Notes: generated by a model not told the origin, from the sequence alone. A stretch of DNA of 64,000 nt from Microcebus murinus (GCF_040939455.1 NC_134110.1:311001-375000); one strand, 5' to 3'; shown: positions 47,184 through 59,271, counted from the first letter of the stretch. Program-made: numbers and translations.

Positions 47184-47559
47184 CGGACACTCAGCAGACG
47201 CTGGCTCGCTGCTGCTCCAGACCCGGCCCCTTTCTGGGGACCCCAAGTCAGGGCAGCCAAGAGGCCGGGGTGCCCCTGCTCACAAAGCCCCTGCCTGCCT
47301 GTGCCCACGTGCCGAGCAGGACAAGTGTCCTCGCCGGCCACTCGGCCCTGCGTGAGGAGGGGCTCCGAGCGTCCCAGGGGCCATGGCTGCCTTGGGCCGC
47401 CCCGTCCCCCCACGGCTCCCCAGGCCCTCCCATCCCTCCTCCCCAGACGCTCCTCCCTGCTCTTCTCCTCCTCCTCCTCCTCCTCGCCCACCGCCGGCAC
47501 CCCGGCTCTGCCACCCGGAGGCCCCGCGTCTGGGGAACTTCGTAGCAGACCCCGTTTAT

Positions 47560-47650
47560 GGATGGGGAACTGAGGCCCAGAGAGGGAGAGCTGTTCCTGG
47601 AGTCAGGGGCAGCCCCGACTGCCACCCCCCTCCCCGGAATGTTCTCTTCT
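47560..47650 (-). mobile_element. MIR-like fragment
   Basis: GATGGGGAACTGAGGCCCAG followed by AGAGGGAGAGCTGTTCCTGG reads like the complement of a MIR 3' part. Confidence 0.4.
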
Positions 47651-47834
47651 CTGTCTTCGCCACGTCAGAGGCCCCCCCCCCCGGGTGTGCTCTCTGCCCC
47701 CACCCGTGCCTGCCCAGCCTCTGCCTGGCTGCGGAGGCTTCTGGCGTTTTCCACGCTGGGCGCCATCCCTGCTCCCAGCAGCGACCCCCCAACCCCCGGG
47801 GAGGCTGTCTCGGAACAATAAGAGCCGGGTGGAA

Positions 47835-48200
47835 GGATGGGGGGGCAAGGGGGGCGTGGGGGCGGGACGGGGGGGCGTGGGGGCAGGACGGGGGTGTGGG
47901 GGGGCAGGACGGGGGCGTGGGGGCAGGACGGGGGGCGTGGGGGCGGGACGGGGGGGTGTGGGGGCGGGACGGGGGGGCGGGATGGGGGAGGCCGTGGGGG
48001 GCAGGACGGGGGGGCGTGGGGGCGGGACAGGGGGGGCGTGGGGGCAGGACAGGGGGGGCGTGGGGGCAGGACAGGGGGGGCAGGACGGGGGGGCGGGACG
48101 GGGGAGGCCGTGGGGGGCGGGATGGGGGAAGGACTGGGGGGGCGGGATGGGGGCGGGATGGGGGGCGGGATGAGGGGCCGGACAGGGGGTCAGGATTGGG
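47835..48200. repeat. 22-bp-type G-rich minisatellite
   Basis: Units around GGGGGCGTGGGGGCAGGACG with frequent length changes. Confidence 0.93.
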
Positions 48201-48344
48201 GGGCCATGGATGTGGGGGGGCTCGAAGAGGTGAGAGCTTGAGCACCCCCTCTGCAGAGAGATGGGGTAGGGGAAGGGGACGGAGGGTCAGGTACAAGGGA
48301 GGAAGAGGTGAGGAAGGTGAGGGAGAAGAGAGAGAGGGTACGAG

Positions 48345-48542
48345 AGAGAGACACACAACACACACGACACAACACACAGCACACACAACACACACAAGAC
48401 AACACACGAGATACAACATACAACACACACAATGCAACACGACACAACACACAACAAACACACACAACACACATGACACAACATACAGCACACACAACAT
48501 ATACAACACAACACACAGAACACACAGAACACACACACACAT
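48345..48542. repeat. ACACA/CAACAC simple repeat
   Basis: CACACAACACACACGACACA-type wording over 200 bp. Confidence 0.92.
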
Positions 48543-48885
48543 CGAGACACCTCCAGGCCGCATGGCTCCCGTCCCCAGGCGCAGGGAGGGACGCAGGCTG
48601 GACGCGGAGGGGACGGGACAACATCCGGGCAGAGGAAACACCTCCGTGCCCACTTCTGAGCGTGGAGCCCGCTGCCGAGAGTCGCCGTCACCCGCGTCCC
48701 GGGGGAGGGTCCCGGGCGTGGCAACGCGAGGACCGCAAGGCTGGCTCCCCTCCCCCGCCCCCCAACCCCTTGCGCAGCAGCTGCGGGGACGGCGGTCGCC
48801 CGCCATGAGGCCACGAGGCTTCGGAAAGCGCGACAGGGAGAGACGGCTCAGGTGCAGAGAGACGCCGACCTCGGACCGCAGGGCC

Positions 48886-49235
48886 CGGGCTCTCGCAGGA
48901 GCCAGGTCAGGGTCTCGACGCGCATCTAGAACCCCGGGGTGACCCCAGCCCCCCACAGCCAGGCGCGGGAAGCCGCTGCCAGGCAGCTCCGGCCAACGCC
49001 GTGCAGGACGTTCCCACGTGTTCTGGGACTGCACAGGCGTGTGCAGCGGCACGTCAGGAACGTCGTAAGCTACGATTACACGGACACGGTTGATGAGGCC
49101 TCCACTGTTGGAGAATCCCTCCCTTCTCCACTGAACTCTGGGAATTTTACCTGCGACCCTGCTTCTCAGAAATCACCACTGTAACCCATCCCGCAAGAAA
49201 CAAAAATGATGTCATTTTGACTCGACTTGTTTTTT
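48886..49235. repeat. Duplicated segment B (pair with 42695-43013)
   Basis: Same wording as segment A, with an extra GAATCCCTCCCTTCTCCA before the TGAACTCTGGG part. No terminal inverted repeat or poly(A) was seen, so the nature of the unit is open. Confidence 0.92.
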
Positions 49236-49484
49236 AAAAGCCACTGCTGGTGTTGTCGGCTGAACATTTTCCCTGCGAATTGGCCGTCTGTGTCCCTTCC
49301 TTTGGGAGCTGCCTGCTCACGTCCCCTGACGGCTTTCTCTCTCACTGATCTTAAATGACTCAGAATGAAGAGCAGTCTGGCGTGTACGCTGTAGACGTTT
49401 CTGCTCAGCGTTTGACCACGGGTTTTGGGTTTGGTGCCGTGCTGAGGTTCTTGCACTCGGCTCTGGGAGGCACACACCGTGTTT

Positions 49485-49918
49485 CCCCGAAAATAAGCCC
49501 TCCCCATAAAACGAGCCCTGGCAGGATGTCTAAGCATGTGCGCCATAGAAGCCCCACCCCGAAAATCAGCCCTGGTGACGGGCGTGGCTGCGCAGCGTCT
49601 GCACAACCCGTGCGTGTCGTCGCGGAGCGGGAAAGAACATGAGCAGCCCTTCTCATCCGCCCCGTGAGAGCTCTGTGGCTCCACAGGAGAGATCGGGGCC
49701 GGTGGCTCTAAGGGAAACAGAGTCACAAGACATTCAGGACGGGATTCGGGGTCTGGAGAGTGAGGATGATGTCCCAGAAGAAGACGGCTTCACTGTATTT
49801 GAATAAACGTAGATTGTTGTACCGTCCTTAACAAAAATAACACATCCCCTGAAAATAAGCCCCAGGGTGTCTTCTTGAGGAAAAATATAAGACCCAGTCT
49901 TATTTTCGGGGAAACAGG
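49485..49918. mobile_element. Nonautonomous Tc1/mariner-like DNA transposon, copy 2
   Basis: Termini CCGTGTTTCCCCGAAAATAAG and the complement of CTTATTTTCGGGGAAACAGG pair almost perfectly. The flanking TA is no longer intact. The internal region (49665-49835) is unrelated to copy 1, as in internally different members of one nonautonomous family. Confidence 0.75.
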
Positions 49919-50297
49919 GAACCACTTTCCCTCTGCCTGGGGCGTGGGCAGGCCCCCTCCACGACCCTGGGCTGCAGAATGCCCCCTGTGCTCACGGTCT
50001 CACCCACACACGGACACCAAGCGGTGCTCGCTCTGGCCTCACGTATGGACGGGAGACACGGGTGTGACCTTCCCTCCCTTTCCTCAGCCACCCGCCAGCT
50101 CCAGCAACCCAACGCGCCGGCCGTTTTGCCTGGGCTTCTGTAATGTCATAACTGAGTTCTCGCACGTTCTTAAGTCGTTCCTGGACTTGGGGTTTTGTTT
50201 GTTCGTCTGCCGGTCTTGTCCTGGCATCGGGCTCAGGCTGCTTTCATTACTCTGCGTTCACAGACCTTTATAGTGTGTGTGTGTGTGTGTTTATTTA

Positions 50298-50458
50298 TTT
50301 TTTGAGACAGAGTCTCACGCTGTTGCCCAGGCTAGAGTGAGTGCCGTGGCGTCAGCCTCGCTCACAGCAACCTCAATCTCCTGGGCTCAAGCGATCCTCC
50401 TGCCTCAGCCTCCTGAGTAGCTGGGACTACAGGCATGCGCCACCATGCCCGGCTAATT
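50298..50458 (-). mobile_element. Alu left arm
   Basis: Antisense arm ending CCCGGCTAATTATATATACA, followed by a TG/TTTTA simple repeat. Confidence 0.9.
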
Positions 50459-50516
50459 ATATATACATATATGTGTGTGTGTGTATTTTATTTTATTTTA
50501 TTTTATTTTGGTTTAT

Positions 50517-50845
50517 TTTATTTTTGAGACACAGTCTCACCTTGTTGCCCAGGCTAGAGTGAGTGCCGTGGTGTCAGCCCAGCTCACAGCAACCTCAAAC
50601 TCCTGGGCTCAACCGATCCTCCTGCCTCAGTCTCCCGAGTAGCTGGAACTACAGGCATGCGCCACCATGCCCGGCTAATTTTTTCTCTATATATTTATAG
50701 TTGGCCAATTAATTTCTTTCTATTTATAGTAGAGATGGGGTCTTGCTCTTGCTCAGGCTGGTCTCGAACTCCTGACTTCGAGCAATCCTCCCACCTCGGC
50801 CTCCCCAAGTGCCAGCATCGCAGACTCGAGCCGCCGCGCCCGGCC
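50517..50845 (-). mobile_element. Alu
   Basis: Full-length antisense copy; its T-tail expanded into TTTTA units. Confidence 0.95.
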
Positions 50846-50934
50846 CTCTATGGCATATTTTAATCGCAGGCGGGGAACGCGCCTTTCACCGCCGTTCTTC
50901 CTCCAGAACATCGTCTTTTGCGTGTGTTTGTTCC

Positions 50935-51110
50935 TTCCGCTGAACTCTAAACTCACTTCGCTAGGCTGCAGTGGGGTCGGAATCACACTAAACCCGCAGA
51001 ACATTCCGGGTGAAAGCGCCGTGTTTACGACGCGGCATCTTCCCCGCCCGGGGTGCCAGGACGTCTCTGCCCTCTGGCGTCTCCGGTTTCGCTGAGCACA
51101 CGGCCCTGCG
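50935..51110. repeat. Diverged repeat pair, copy 1
   Basis: CTCTAAACTCACTTCGCTAG, GGGGTCGGAATCACACT and CGACGCGGCATCTTCC match the segment at 51540 with roughly 80 per cent identity by eye. Confidence 0.8.
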
Positions 51111-51539
51111 TCGGCCCCCACACGGGTGCCGACCGCGTGCCAGGCTGGTCCCGGACCCCGGGGGCTTGGCGGTGAACAGGGCGTGCTGTGCGCCCGCCCA
51201 CGGCACAAGACGCAGCCGGTGAAGGGGCAGTGCAGGGCCACGCGGCGACAGGTGACGCTTGTCTCTCTGGGGTTCACCCGTCTTCAAGCAGTGGGTTCAG
51301 CGGCGCCCCAGACGTCAGCAAGTGCCTGGAGACGTCCGTGAGGATTTGGGTCTGGCGCGTCCGCCGCTTGTCCTCAGTCGCAGGGTTGCCTGCGTGGTTT
51401 GAGGAGGCCTGGAAACGGTCTGCGTGCGCCGTGCCCGACTGTATTAACTGTTTCCTGCGTCTACGCCGCTCATCGACCCGGCGACCTGACCCTAAGGGGC
51501 CCGGGTGCATTGTCCGCCCGGTTGGTGCTGCGTGTATTT

Positions 51540-51690
51540 GAGCTCTAAACTCACTCCGCGAGGCTGCGCCGGGGTCGGAATCGCACTGACCCTGCAGGAC
51601 GTTCCGGGCGAGAGCGTCATGCCTACGACACGGCATCTTCCTGCCCGGGTTCTGCTCAGCACACGGGACCGGCGCTTGCCCCCGGACAGC
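51540..51690. repeat. Diverged repeat pair, copy 2
   Basis: CTCTAAACTCACTCCGCGAG, GGGGTCGGAATCGCACT and CGACACGGCATCTTCC; shorter than copy 1 by a deletion after the CCCGGG. Confidence 0.8.
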
Positions 51691-52058
51691 TCATGTTTTT
51701 GCTGCTGCTGCTGCTGGGAACGGGGCCCTCTCCCATCCCACACTTTCCAAGTGGTTGCTGCGGAAACGGGGAAAAGCTACTGATTTTGGTTGTTTTCTAA
51801 CAAAGCTGCCCTGGTAACGGTTTTGGTGGTTTTCTCTGGACTCTGCCACCAGAGCTCCTCCCCCGCCCCCGCCCCTCCGCTCACCCGCAGGGGCTCGGCC
51901 CGCCCACCAGCCTCTCCGCCAGCACAGGGGTGGGGGCACCCGTCACCTCCCCGCTTCACCCCAGCCGGGGCCTCGGAGCTGCCTGCGCAGCCGTGTCCCT
52001 GCCTGGACCGATGTCCTGGCCGCTGGCCACCCGTTCTCCCCACGGAAGATCACCCCTT

Positions 52059-52413
52059 GGCCGGGCGCGGAGGCTCACGCCTGTCATTGCAGCACTCTGG
52101 GAGGCCGAGGCGGGAGGACCGCTCGAGGCCAGGAGTTTGAGACCAGCCTGAGCAAGAGCGAGACCCCGTCTCTACTAAAAAAAAAAAAATAGAAAGAAAT
52201 TAATTGCCCAACTAATATATATAGAAAATATTAGCCGGGCGTGGTGGCGCATGCCTGTAGTCCCAGCTACTCGGGAGGCTGAGGCAGGAGAATCGCTTGA
52301 GCCCAGGAGTTTGAGGTTGCTGTGAGGGAGGCTGACGCCACGGCACTCACTCTAGTCTGGGTGACAGAGTGAGGCTCTGTCTCAAAAAAGAAAGAAAAAG
52401 AAAAAAAAGAAGT
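52059..52413 (+). mobile_element. Alu
   Basis: Sense copy with an internal A-run and a GAAA-rich tail. Confidence 0.95.
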
Positions 52414-52644
52414 TCACCACCTAAAATCTCAGTCTGACCACGTGCAGTGGCTTTAACTCGGCCTTCACGCCCTGCAGAAGGGCCCCTGCTGTGTCACGAG
52501 CACTCCCTGCCCGCTCCCCGCCTACCACGCTGGCCTCCCTTGTGTTCCCCGAGTTTGCTGAGCCTCAGGGCCTTTGCACGGGCCACGCCCTTTGCTCTAC
52601 CCCTGTCACCCCCACACTTGGTCGGCGCAGCTCGGGGGAGAGCT

Positions 52645-52646
52645 GA

Positions 52647-52716
<70 letters not shown>

Positions 52717-52720
52717 GGGA
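52645..52720. repeat. (GA)n with CAGAGA variants
   Basis: GAGAGAGAGAGAG followed by ACAGAGACAGAGAC. Confidence 0.95.
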
Positions 52721-53175
52721 GTCTGCACACATGCAAATGCGCTATTTTAAAAATCAAATATGGGTGAAAATAATTGGGAAGTTTTCTATTTTTTTTTCCC
52801 TGTGCTCTGTGACAGCTTAAATAGGAATGACTGATTCTCGTCAAATGGTGCGTCTCTCGAGGCTTTCTAAGGGGGATGTTCCAGAATCCGCGTGGGTCTG
52901 CGAAGGTGAGCTCCCAGCGGCGTCCTGGGGAACTCGAGTCCGTTCCCCCCCCCCCCACAGGCACTGAGAGCCCCCCCGCCGGGAGCCGGGGCACGGTCGG
53001 TCGGGTGCCGGCCCCCACGTCTAACACGGCAGCCGAGAGCACGGAACCAGGCCCACGGCGGCCGCCGACCTCTGCCTGGGGTGGGTGTTGGGGTGGGAAC
53101 CCCCTCCCCATGGCCAAATCTGCCTCGGCCCCTGTTTTGTGTGGCCGGAGAGCTGAGAACGAGCTTTACGTTTTT

Positions 53176-53460
53176 ATTTATTTATTTTATTTTGAGACAG
53201 AGTCTCACTCTGTTGCCCAGACTAGAGTGCCGTGGCGTCAGCCTCGCTCACAGCAACCTCAGACTCCTGGGCTCAAGCGATCCTCCTGCCTCAGCCTCCC
53301 GAGTAGCTGGGACTACAGGCATGCGCCACCATGCCTGGCTGATTTTTTCTATATGTTTTTAGTTAACCAATTAATTTCTTTCTATTTTTAGTAGAGACAG
53401 GGTTTTGCTCAGGCTGGTTTTGGACTCCTGACCTCAAGCAATCTGCCTGCCTTGGCCTCA
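53176..53460 (-). mobile_element. Alu, 5' truncated
   Basis: Antisense; ends TGCCTTGGCCTCA directly against the next copy. Confidence 0.93.
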
Positions 53461-53798
53461 TTTTTTTTAAAAAATTTTTTTTGATACAGAGTCTCACTTT
53501 GTTGCCCAGGCTAGAGTGAGTGCCGTGGCGTCAGCCTCGCTCACAGCAACCTCAGACTCCTGGGCTCAAGCAATCCTCCTGCCTCAGCCTCCCGAGTAGC
53601 TAGGACTACAGGCATGCGCCACCACGCCCGGCTAATTGTTTCTCTATATATTAGTTGGCCAATTGATTTCTTTCTATTTATAGTAGAGATGGGGTCTCGC
53701 TCTTGCTCAGTCTGGTTTTGAACTCCTAACCTCGAGCAGTCTGCCCGCCTCGGCCTCCCAGAGTGCTGGGATGACAGGCGTGAGCCACCGCGCCCGGC
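53461..53798 (-). mobile_element. Alu
   Basis: Full-length antisense copy abutting the previous one. Confidence 0.95.
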
Positions 53799-54149
53799 CA
53801 AGTTTTACATTTTTAAACGCCTGGAAAAAAAAAAATCAAAAGCGTATTCCGCAACATGTGAGAATTACCTGAAACTCACATGAGTGAAGTTTCCTTGGGA
53901 CGCGGCCACGCTCGTCCGTTTGTGGGCTGTCTGTGACTGCTGAGCTGAGACAGAGTCTAAGATATGGACCGTCAGGCCCTTCACGGAAAAAGCCTGCTGC
54001 CCCCGGTCTGCATGCGTGCATGGCGGCCCTTAGTTGTGCAGTGCGCGGCCGGTGTGGCTGTGCTCTGCGGTCCCGTCCCCACCCACGGCGAGCTGGTGGT
54101 CTAGTGGGGAATCCAGACGCGGGAGACGCCACCATGTGAGGGTGACGTC

Positions 54150-54610
54150 ACTGAAGGGCTGGTGGCGGCCCCCTCCCCTCCCTAGGTCAAAAAGAAAAGG
54201 CTCACGCACGAGACCAGACCGGCCAAGGACAACCGCCCGGCCCCGCTGGGAACAACCACACCCGGGTGTCCACCCAGATAAGGCAGTTTTCGGCTTCTGG
54301 ATTCCGCAAATACCGCCGGCCCCTCCTATGTCTCAATGACCGCCGAAGGTCACCCCAGCTCCTCCCGCCAAAAGTCCTCAGCCATTATACTTAAAAGGGC
54401 ACGAAAGCCCCCCCCCTTTCAAAGGGACACGACTCCTGCCCCCCAGCCTGCTCTTGGGACCCATGAACCTCACCCGGGAATGCATAATAAAGCCACGCTG
54501 TTTGATCCCCTTTCTCTCTCTCTCTCTGTTTCTTTCGCCGCCGGAAAACTTTACAGTCATGACGTTTTCTCACTCTCGCGAGCCGCCCCGGCCCCGGAGA
54601 AGGAGGGGTC
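54150..54610 (+). mobile_element. Candidate solo LTR of an endogenous retrovirus
   Basis: The layout suggests an LTR: a TATA-like TTATACTTAAAAGG at 54383, a C-rich stretch, then AATAAA at 54486 followed by a pyrimidine-rich CTTTCTCTCTCTCTCTGTTTC. No primer-binding site, gag or pol frame follows. Boundaries and target duplication were not resolved. Confidence 0.45.
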
Positions 54611-54699
54611 TCTGGCCTGCACCAGGAGCAGCCGCCCACGTCACCCTCGCACCCTCGACGTCACCCTCGGCCCTTCTTATTTAACGCTCGAGACGACGG

Positions 54700-55140
54700 C
54701 GTGAGTGACGAGGATTCTCGTCGCCGAGCCGGCCTGAGGCGGCCCCGTGGGGCCGGACGGATCGTCACCTTCCCGCAACGCTCTTGAAGTCACTCTGGCG
54801 TGTCCACCTACGCTCAGCAGAGCCCTCGGCCCTTGTGACGGCGTCCTCCCTTTCTGGTGACGTCCCGGCCGGCTTTGGCGTGAAGGTGGCGCGGGCTCTG
54901 CGGAACGGGCCGCCCACGTTCCCTCCGCCTCAGACTCGATCGGACTTCCCACAACGTGCGCGCGGGGGAGCCAGGGCCGCGCTGGGCGAGCGCAGGGCAC
55001 GTTCTAGAAACCGGGCACCAGGGACGGGCGGGGACCTCGCTGAGTCACCTGTTCCGACGGCCGGGATCCGAGCTCCTCAGGGCTCGAGGACTGACCAGGC
55101 TGCTGAGACAGACGGGCGGAGGCCGAGCTCGGCCGCGTCG
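54700..55140. other. CpG-dense block next to the candidate LTR
   Basis: CpGs are frequent from GACGACGGCG through TGCGCGCGGGGG to GGCCGAGCTCGGCCGCG. It lies inside intron E2-E3 with no exon in reach. Any regulatory role is a guess. Confidence 0.35.
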
Positions 55141-55965
55141 GGGACACGGGGATGGGCGGCGTCTGGGGTGAGAGGAGCGGCCGCTCCAGGATGGGGAGAT
55201 CAGGGAGCCAGAGTCCCAGGGAGGGCTGTGGAGGACGCCGCTTGTCTCCCTCCCGGGCGGCTGTGGGCACTGCCCCGCGATGTCCCGTCCACAGTGTCAC
55301 CTCCCCGAGCTGGCGGAGATCTTAAAGGGCATCTGATTAAACCTTCCTCTTTGATGTTCCTGGCAAAGGGTCACCTTGGATCCACACTGTGACGGGGAGC
55401 TCATCACCTTTCAGTACTTTCTCCTCCGGGTGCAGGAGGCTCCGGTCACCCCCCCACCCGGCAAGGCCCGGGGAGGTGCTCAGACACGCCCCTGCCCGCT
55501 GGTGGGGCGAGACTTGGGCCACGCCGGCTGGGACCCCAAGATCCCTGCATATGGTGGCACAACCGCCCGCCACGAGGCAGAGGGGCGGAGCTTCCCCGGG
55601 CTGATCCGAACGCGGCTCCTTCCCGCCCCCGGACCGAATCCCGCCCTCACCGCTGGGCCGGCGCCGGCTGTTCTTTGTCTCTGCTTGGAAAGTTCTCTCC
55701 TCCTCCTGTTGCAAACTCTCCCATATCCTAAGTCCACACTCAGACGTCGCCTGCTCCAAGGGCCTCTTCGATGGTTTTTGTGCCGTGATTCACGTTAAGC
55801 ATCCGGTCAACCGGCTGTCCCCGTGGTGGGGTCTGCGTGGCTCACGGCGCCTCCGTGGACCTCGTGTGCAGCCTGGCGTGAGCCTCGCCTGTCTATCGGC
55901 CCGGGGCTTTGGTGGAGCCATGCTGATCACCGCTGGGTCCCCACCCACGCTGCAGGACGATGTTT

Positions 55966-56266
55966 TTTATTTTTATTTTTTTTTAGTCAGAGTCTCACTG
56001 TGTTGCCCAGGCTAGAGTGAGTGCTGCGGCGTCAGCCTAGCTCACAGCAACCTCAGACTCCTAGGCTCAAGCGATCCTCCTGCCTCAGCCTCCCGGGTAG
56101 CTGGGACTACAGGCATGCGCCACCATGCCCGGCTCTTTTCTATTTTTTGGTAGAGACGGGGTCTCGCTCTTGCTCAGGCTGGTCTTGAACTCCTGACCTT
56201 GAGCGATCCTCCCGCCTCGGCCTCCCCGGGTGCTGGGATGACAGGCGTGAGCCGCCGCGCCCGGCC
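55966..56266 (-). mobile_element. Alu with shortened linker
   Basis: Antisense; lacks the TTAGTTGGCCAATTAATTTC block between the arms. Confidence 0.94.
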
Positions 56267-56689
56267 AGGATGCCTGGCTTTGACAACAGAAAACCCACCT
56301 GGGTGAATCTGCCCACCTGCCCTGCGGAAGGATTCATGGGTCTACCTGAGGTCGACCTCTGCTTCCTTTTCAAGGTCAGTATTGAAAACATGGGCCTCGC
56401 ACGATGGCAAAAGTCCGTCCCTCCCTCCCTCCCATTCATTCTCAGTTGAAGACATCTGACCAGGTCAGTTCAGGTCTTAAAATATAAAAATATAAAATCC
56501 TCTTGTGTGTGTGTGTTTCTTTTTTTTTTTTTTTCCAAACGGCTTTCGAACAAATACTGTGGGTTGGCACCAACATTCCTGGTCGAGGATTCCAGGTTAA
56601 AAGAGTTCCATTAAAGACCAATCGATGCAGCGTAAACAAAACTATGGAGAGAGATAAATACAGAAGCAGAAAAGCAGCGCGGAGCAAGG

Positions 56690-57456
56690 AGTGACCCGAG
56701 AACACAGCCGCCACCGTGAGCCTCCTCAACAAGCCCAAGAGGAGCTACAAAAGAGGGAGGAGGGAGAAGTTTTGTTTTTTTGTGTTTTTTTAAGATAGAA
56801 TCTCACTCTGTTGCCTAGGCTAGAGTGAGTGCCGTGGCGTCAGCCTCGCTCACAGCAACCTCAGACTCCTGGGCTCAGGCGATCCTCCTGCCTCAGCCTC
56901 CCAAGTAGCTGGGACTACAGGCATGCGCCACCATGCCTGGCTAATTTTTTTTTCTATATATATTAGTTGGCCAATTAATTTCTTTCTATTTATAGTAGAG
57001 ACGGGGTCTTGCTCTTGCTCAGGTTGGTTTCAAACTCCTGAGCTCAAACGATCCGCCCGGCTCAGCCTCCCAGAGAGCTAGAATTACAGGTGTGAGCCAC
57101 CACACCTGGCCAGGAGGAAGAGTCTAGCGCTGGTCGGCTCTCTGTGCTCACACAGTCGGTCAAGAACAACACTCACGTGCTTGTCAATTGCCGCGAGAAC
57201 AAGAGACTCCTGGGCCGCGTGAAGGCCTTTGACAGGCACTGGGGCACGGTGCCGGAGAATGTGAAGGAGACGTGGACCGAGGTCCCCAAGAGCGGCAAGG
57301 GGAAGAAGTCCTAGCCGGTCAGCACGGACCGCTACATATCCAAGAGGTTCCTGCAGGGACTCAGGCATTGTGGTCCTGCAGAACCCACTTATCGCTGCCA
57401 TGTCCCCTGCCCTGTGAACAGCTGCTCTTTGTGATGGCAATAATAAAGCTGTGTTT
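56690..57456 (+). pseudogene. SNRPD2: SNRPD2 processed pseudogene, split by an Alu
   Basis: An intronless copy of the Sm D2 spliceosomal protein message. After a 5'UTR-like leader the start codon is GTG at 56716, followed by wording for SLLNKPKR. An antisense Alu (about 56770-57111) interrupts the Lys/Glu-rich N-terminal codons. Coding similarity resumes with [20 protein letters not shown] and continues [11 protein letters not shown], then [16 protein letters not shown] followed by a stop, and a degraded tail (DRYISKRFLQG). AATAAA occurs at 57441. Loss of ATG, substitutions, the stop and the Alu show that it is dead. The similar strings ACAAAACTATGGAGAGAG (about 56637) and ACAAAAACTACGGAGAG (about 57602) may be the target-site duplication. 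Confidence 0.9.
56770..57111 (-). mobile_element. Alu inside the SNRPD2 pseudogene
   Basis: Full-length antisense copy, younger than the pseudogene it splits; GGAGGGAGAAG before and GGAGGAAGAG after may be the duplication. Confidence 0.95.
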
Positions 57457-57596
57457 TATAATAATATATAATATAATATTATATAGTTTAATAAATATAT
57501 TATAAAATTAATTCTTATAAATTAATATATAAAATATATTATAAATTAATAAACATATTATATAATATATAATATATTAATATATAATAAAGTTGT
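57457..57596. repeat. AT-rich low-complexity block after the SNRPD2 pseudogene
   Basis: Alternating TATAAT/ATATTA wording directly follows the AATAAA of the pseudogene and probably grew from its poly(A) tail. Confidence 0.8.
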
Positions 57597-58766
57597 AAAA
57601 CAAACAAAAACTACGGAGAGATAAATAAATGCAAAAGGACACCCTTATCTCTTAGTGACTGTGGCGAACAGTTACGGAACGTTTGCAGTTGAGGCCGGAA
57701 ATGCAAGAAAAACACAAGCAACGTGGGATTCTAACGGCGCCTTCTGCAGTGTGGGGGTCACGGCCGAGCCCCCGGCACGGGCAGAGCCCGGGCGGCCCCG
57801 TGTGTCTCGAGCGTCCCATTCCAGGGACGTCTGGGGCCAGCAGCCGCCCCGGCACCCGCAGACGGGCTGAGAGTCTGGGGGCCCAGCCGACCGCTCAGGG
57901 TCTACTCGGGAAGGAACAAGCTCTCCATATTTCTCAGCCAAATTTCAGGTCCCTGAATCTAAAAAAAAAAAGTCCAGTTGGACTTTCCGGGTTCAACGTC
58001 ACCTGACTTCACCCAAGAAAACAATAATTTCTTTGTTTCGGCAAATTCGTGGAAGTAGTTATTTAATGTTTAAAAACGGTGTTCAACACGCAAATTCAAA
58101 GGCAGCTCTGCGGGGCCCAGTGACTCGGTTTCTCCAAGGTCTCCCGAGGCTGCAGACTGTTCCCTCCTCCTCCCTTTTGTGCCGTGTCCCCGACCGCTCG
58201 GGGGTCAGCCTGTCCCTCCCCGGTGACGTTCAGCTCTCCGCCCCCATCTCCCAGGCCCGCGTCTGACCTCCAACCTCATCCGCCTGCCGGGGGACGTCCC
58301 CAGGCCCCGACGCTCAGCCCGTCACCCGGGGGGGCAGCAGGGGCGGGAGGGGCGGGATGGCGGCCCTGGGTCCCCCGAGTGTGTGCGGAGCCCCGGACGC
58401 AAGGCCAGCGGGGTCGGCGAGATGACCGGATGCGCCAGGCCCGCAAAGGAGCGCTCGAACCCACACCCCGGCACACGTGATCCACCTGTAACCCGCACTC
58501 CGCCCGCACGTCTCCTCTTCGGTTGCTTTTATCGGGTTTACGCGGTTCTATCGTCCACAGAGCAGCTCGCTCCAACCATTTCCCAAGAAAATCCTCTTAC
58601 AAAGAGCTGATGCCAGTCCCCCCTCCCCCGGACGGCGAGGGCTTTGCAGGGTGGGTGGGGGCCGAGGGGCTGGGAATGCGAATCTCACCCTAGAAGCGCC
58701 TCCAGGTCTCACGGTGGCATCAAAGAATAGGACGTGTCTTATTTACCTTTTCGTAGCGTGATCCGT

Positions 58767-59271
58767 AACTCTTTTTATTTTTTGAGACAGAGTCTCACTC
58801 TGTTGCCCAGGCTAGAGTGAGTGCCGTGGCGTCAGCCTGGCTCACAGCAACCTCAGACTCCTGGGCTCAAGCGATCCTCCTGCCTCAGCCTCCCGAGTAG
58901 CTGGGACTACAGGCATGCGCCACCACGCCCGGCTAATTTTTTCTATATGTATTAGTTGGCCGATTAATTTCTTTTTATTTTTAGTAGAGACGGGTCTCGC
59001 TCTTGCTCAGGCTGGTTTGGAACTCCTGACCTCGAGCAATCCGCCTGCCCCGGCCTCCCAGAGTGCTGGGACTACAGGCGTGAGCCACCGCGCCTGGCTA
59101 ATTTATTTTTCTATATATTTTTAGTTGGCCGATTAATTTCTTTCTATTTTCAGTAGAGACGGGGGTCTCGCTCTTGCTCAGGCTGGTTTCGAACTCCTGA
59201 CCTTGAGCGATCCTCCCGCCTCGGCCTCCCAGAGTGCTGGGATCACAGGCGGGAGCCGCCGCCCCCGGCCC
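58767..59271 (-). mobile_element. Trimeric Alu (left arm plus two right arms)
   Basis: A complete antisense Alu to 59097 (GCGCCTGGC) is followed without a T-run by a second right arm (TAATTTATTTTTCTATATAT ... GCCGCCGCCCCCGGCC). Confidence 0.85.

Noticed and set aside
49166..49726. Possible transposase fragment in the second DNA transposon copy
   Set aside because: The 186-codon minus frame has no DDE-type or helix-turn-helix motif and runs out of the element on one side.
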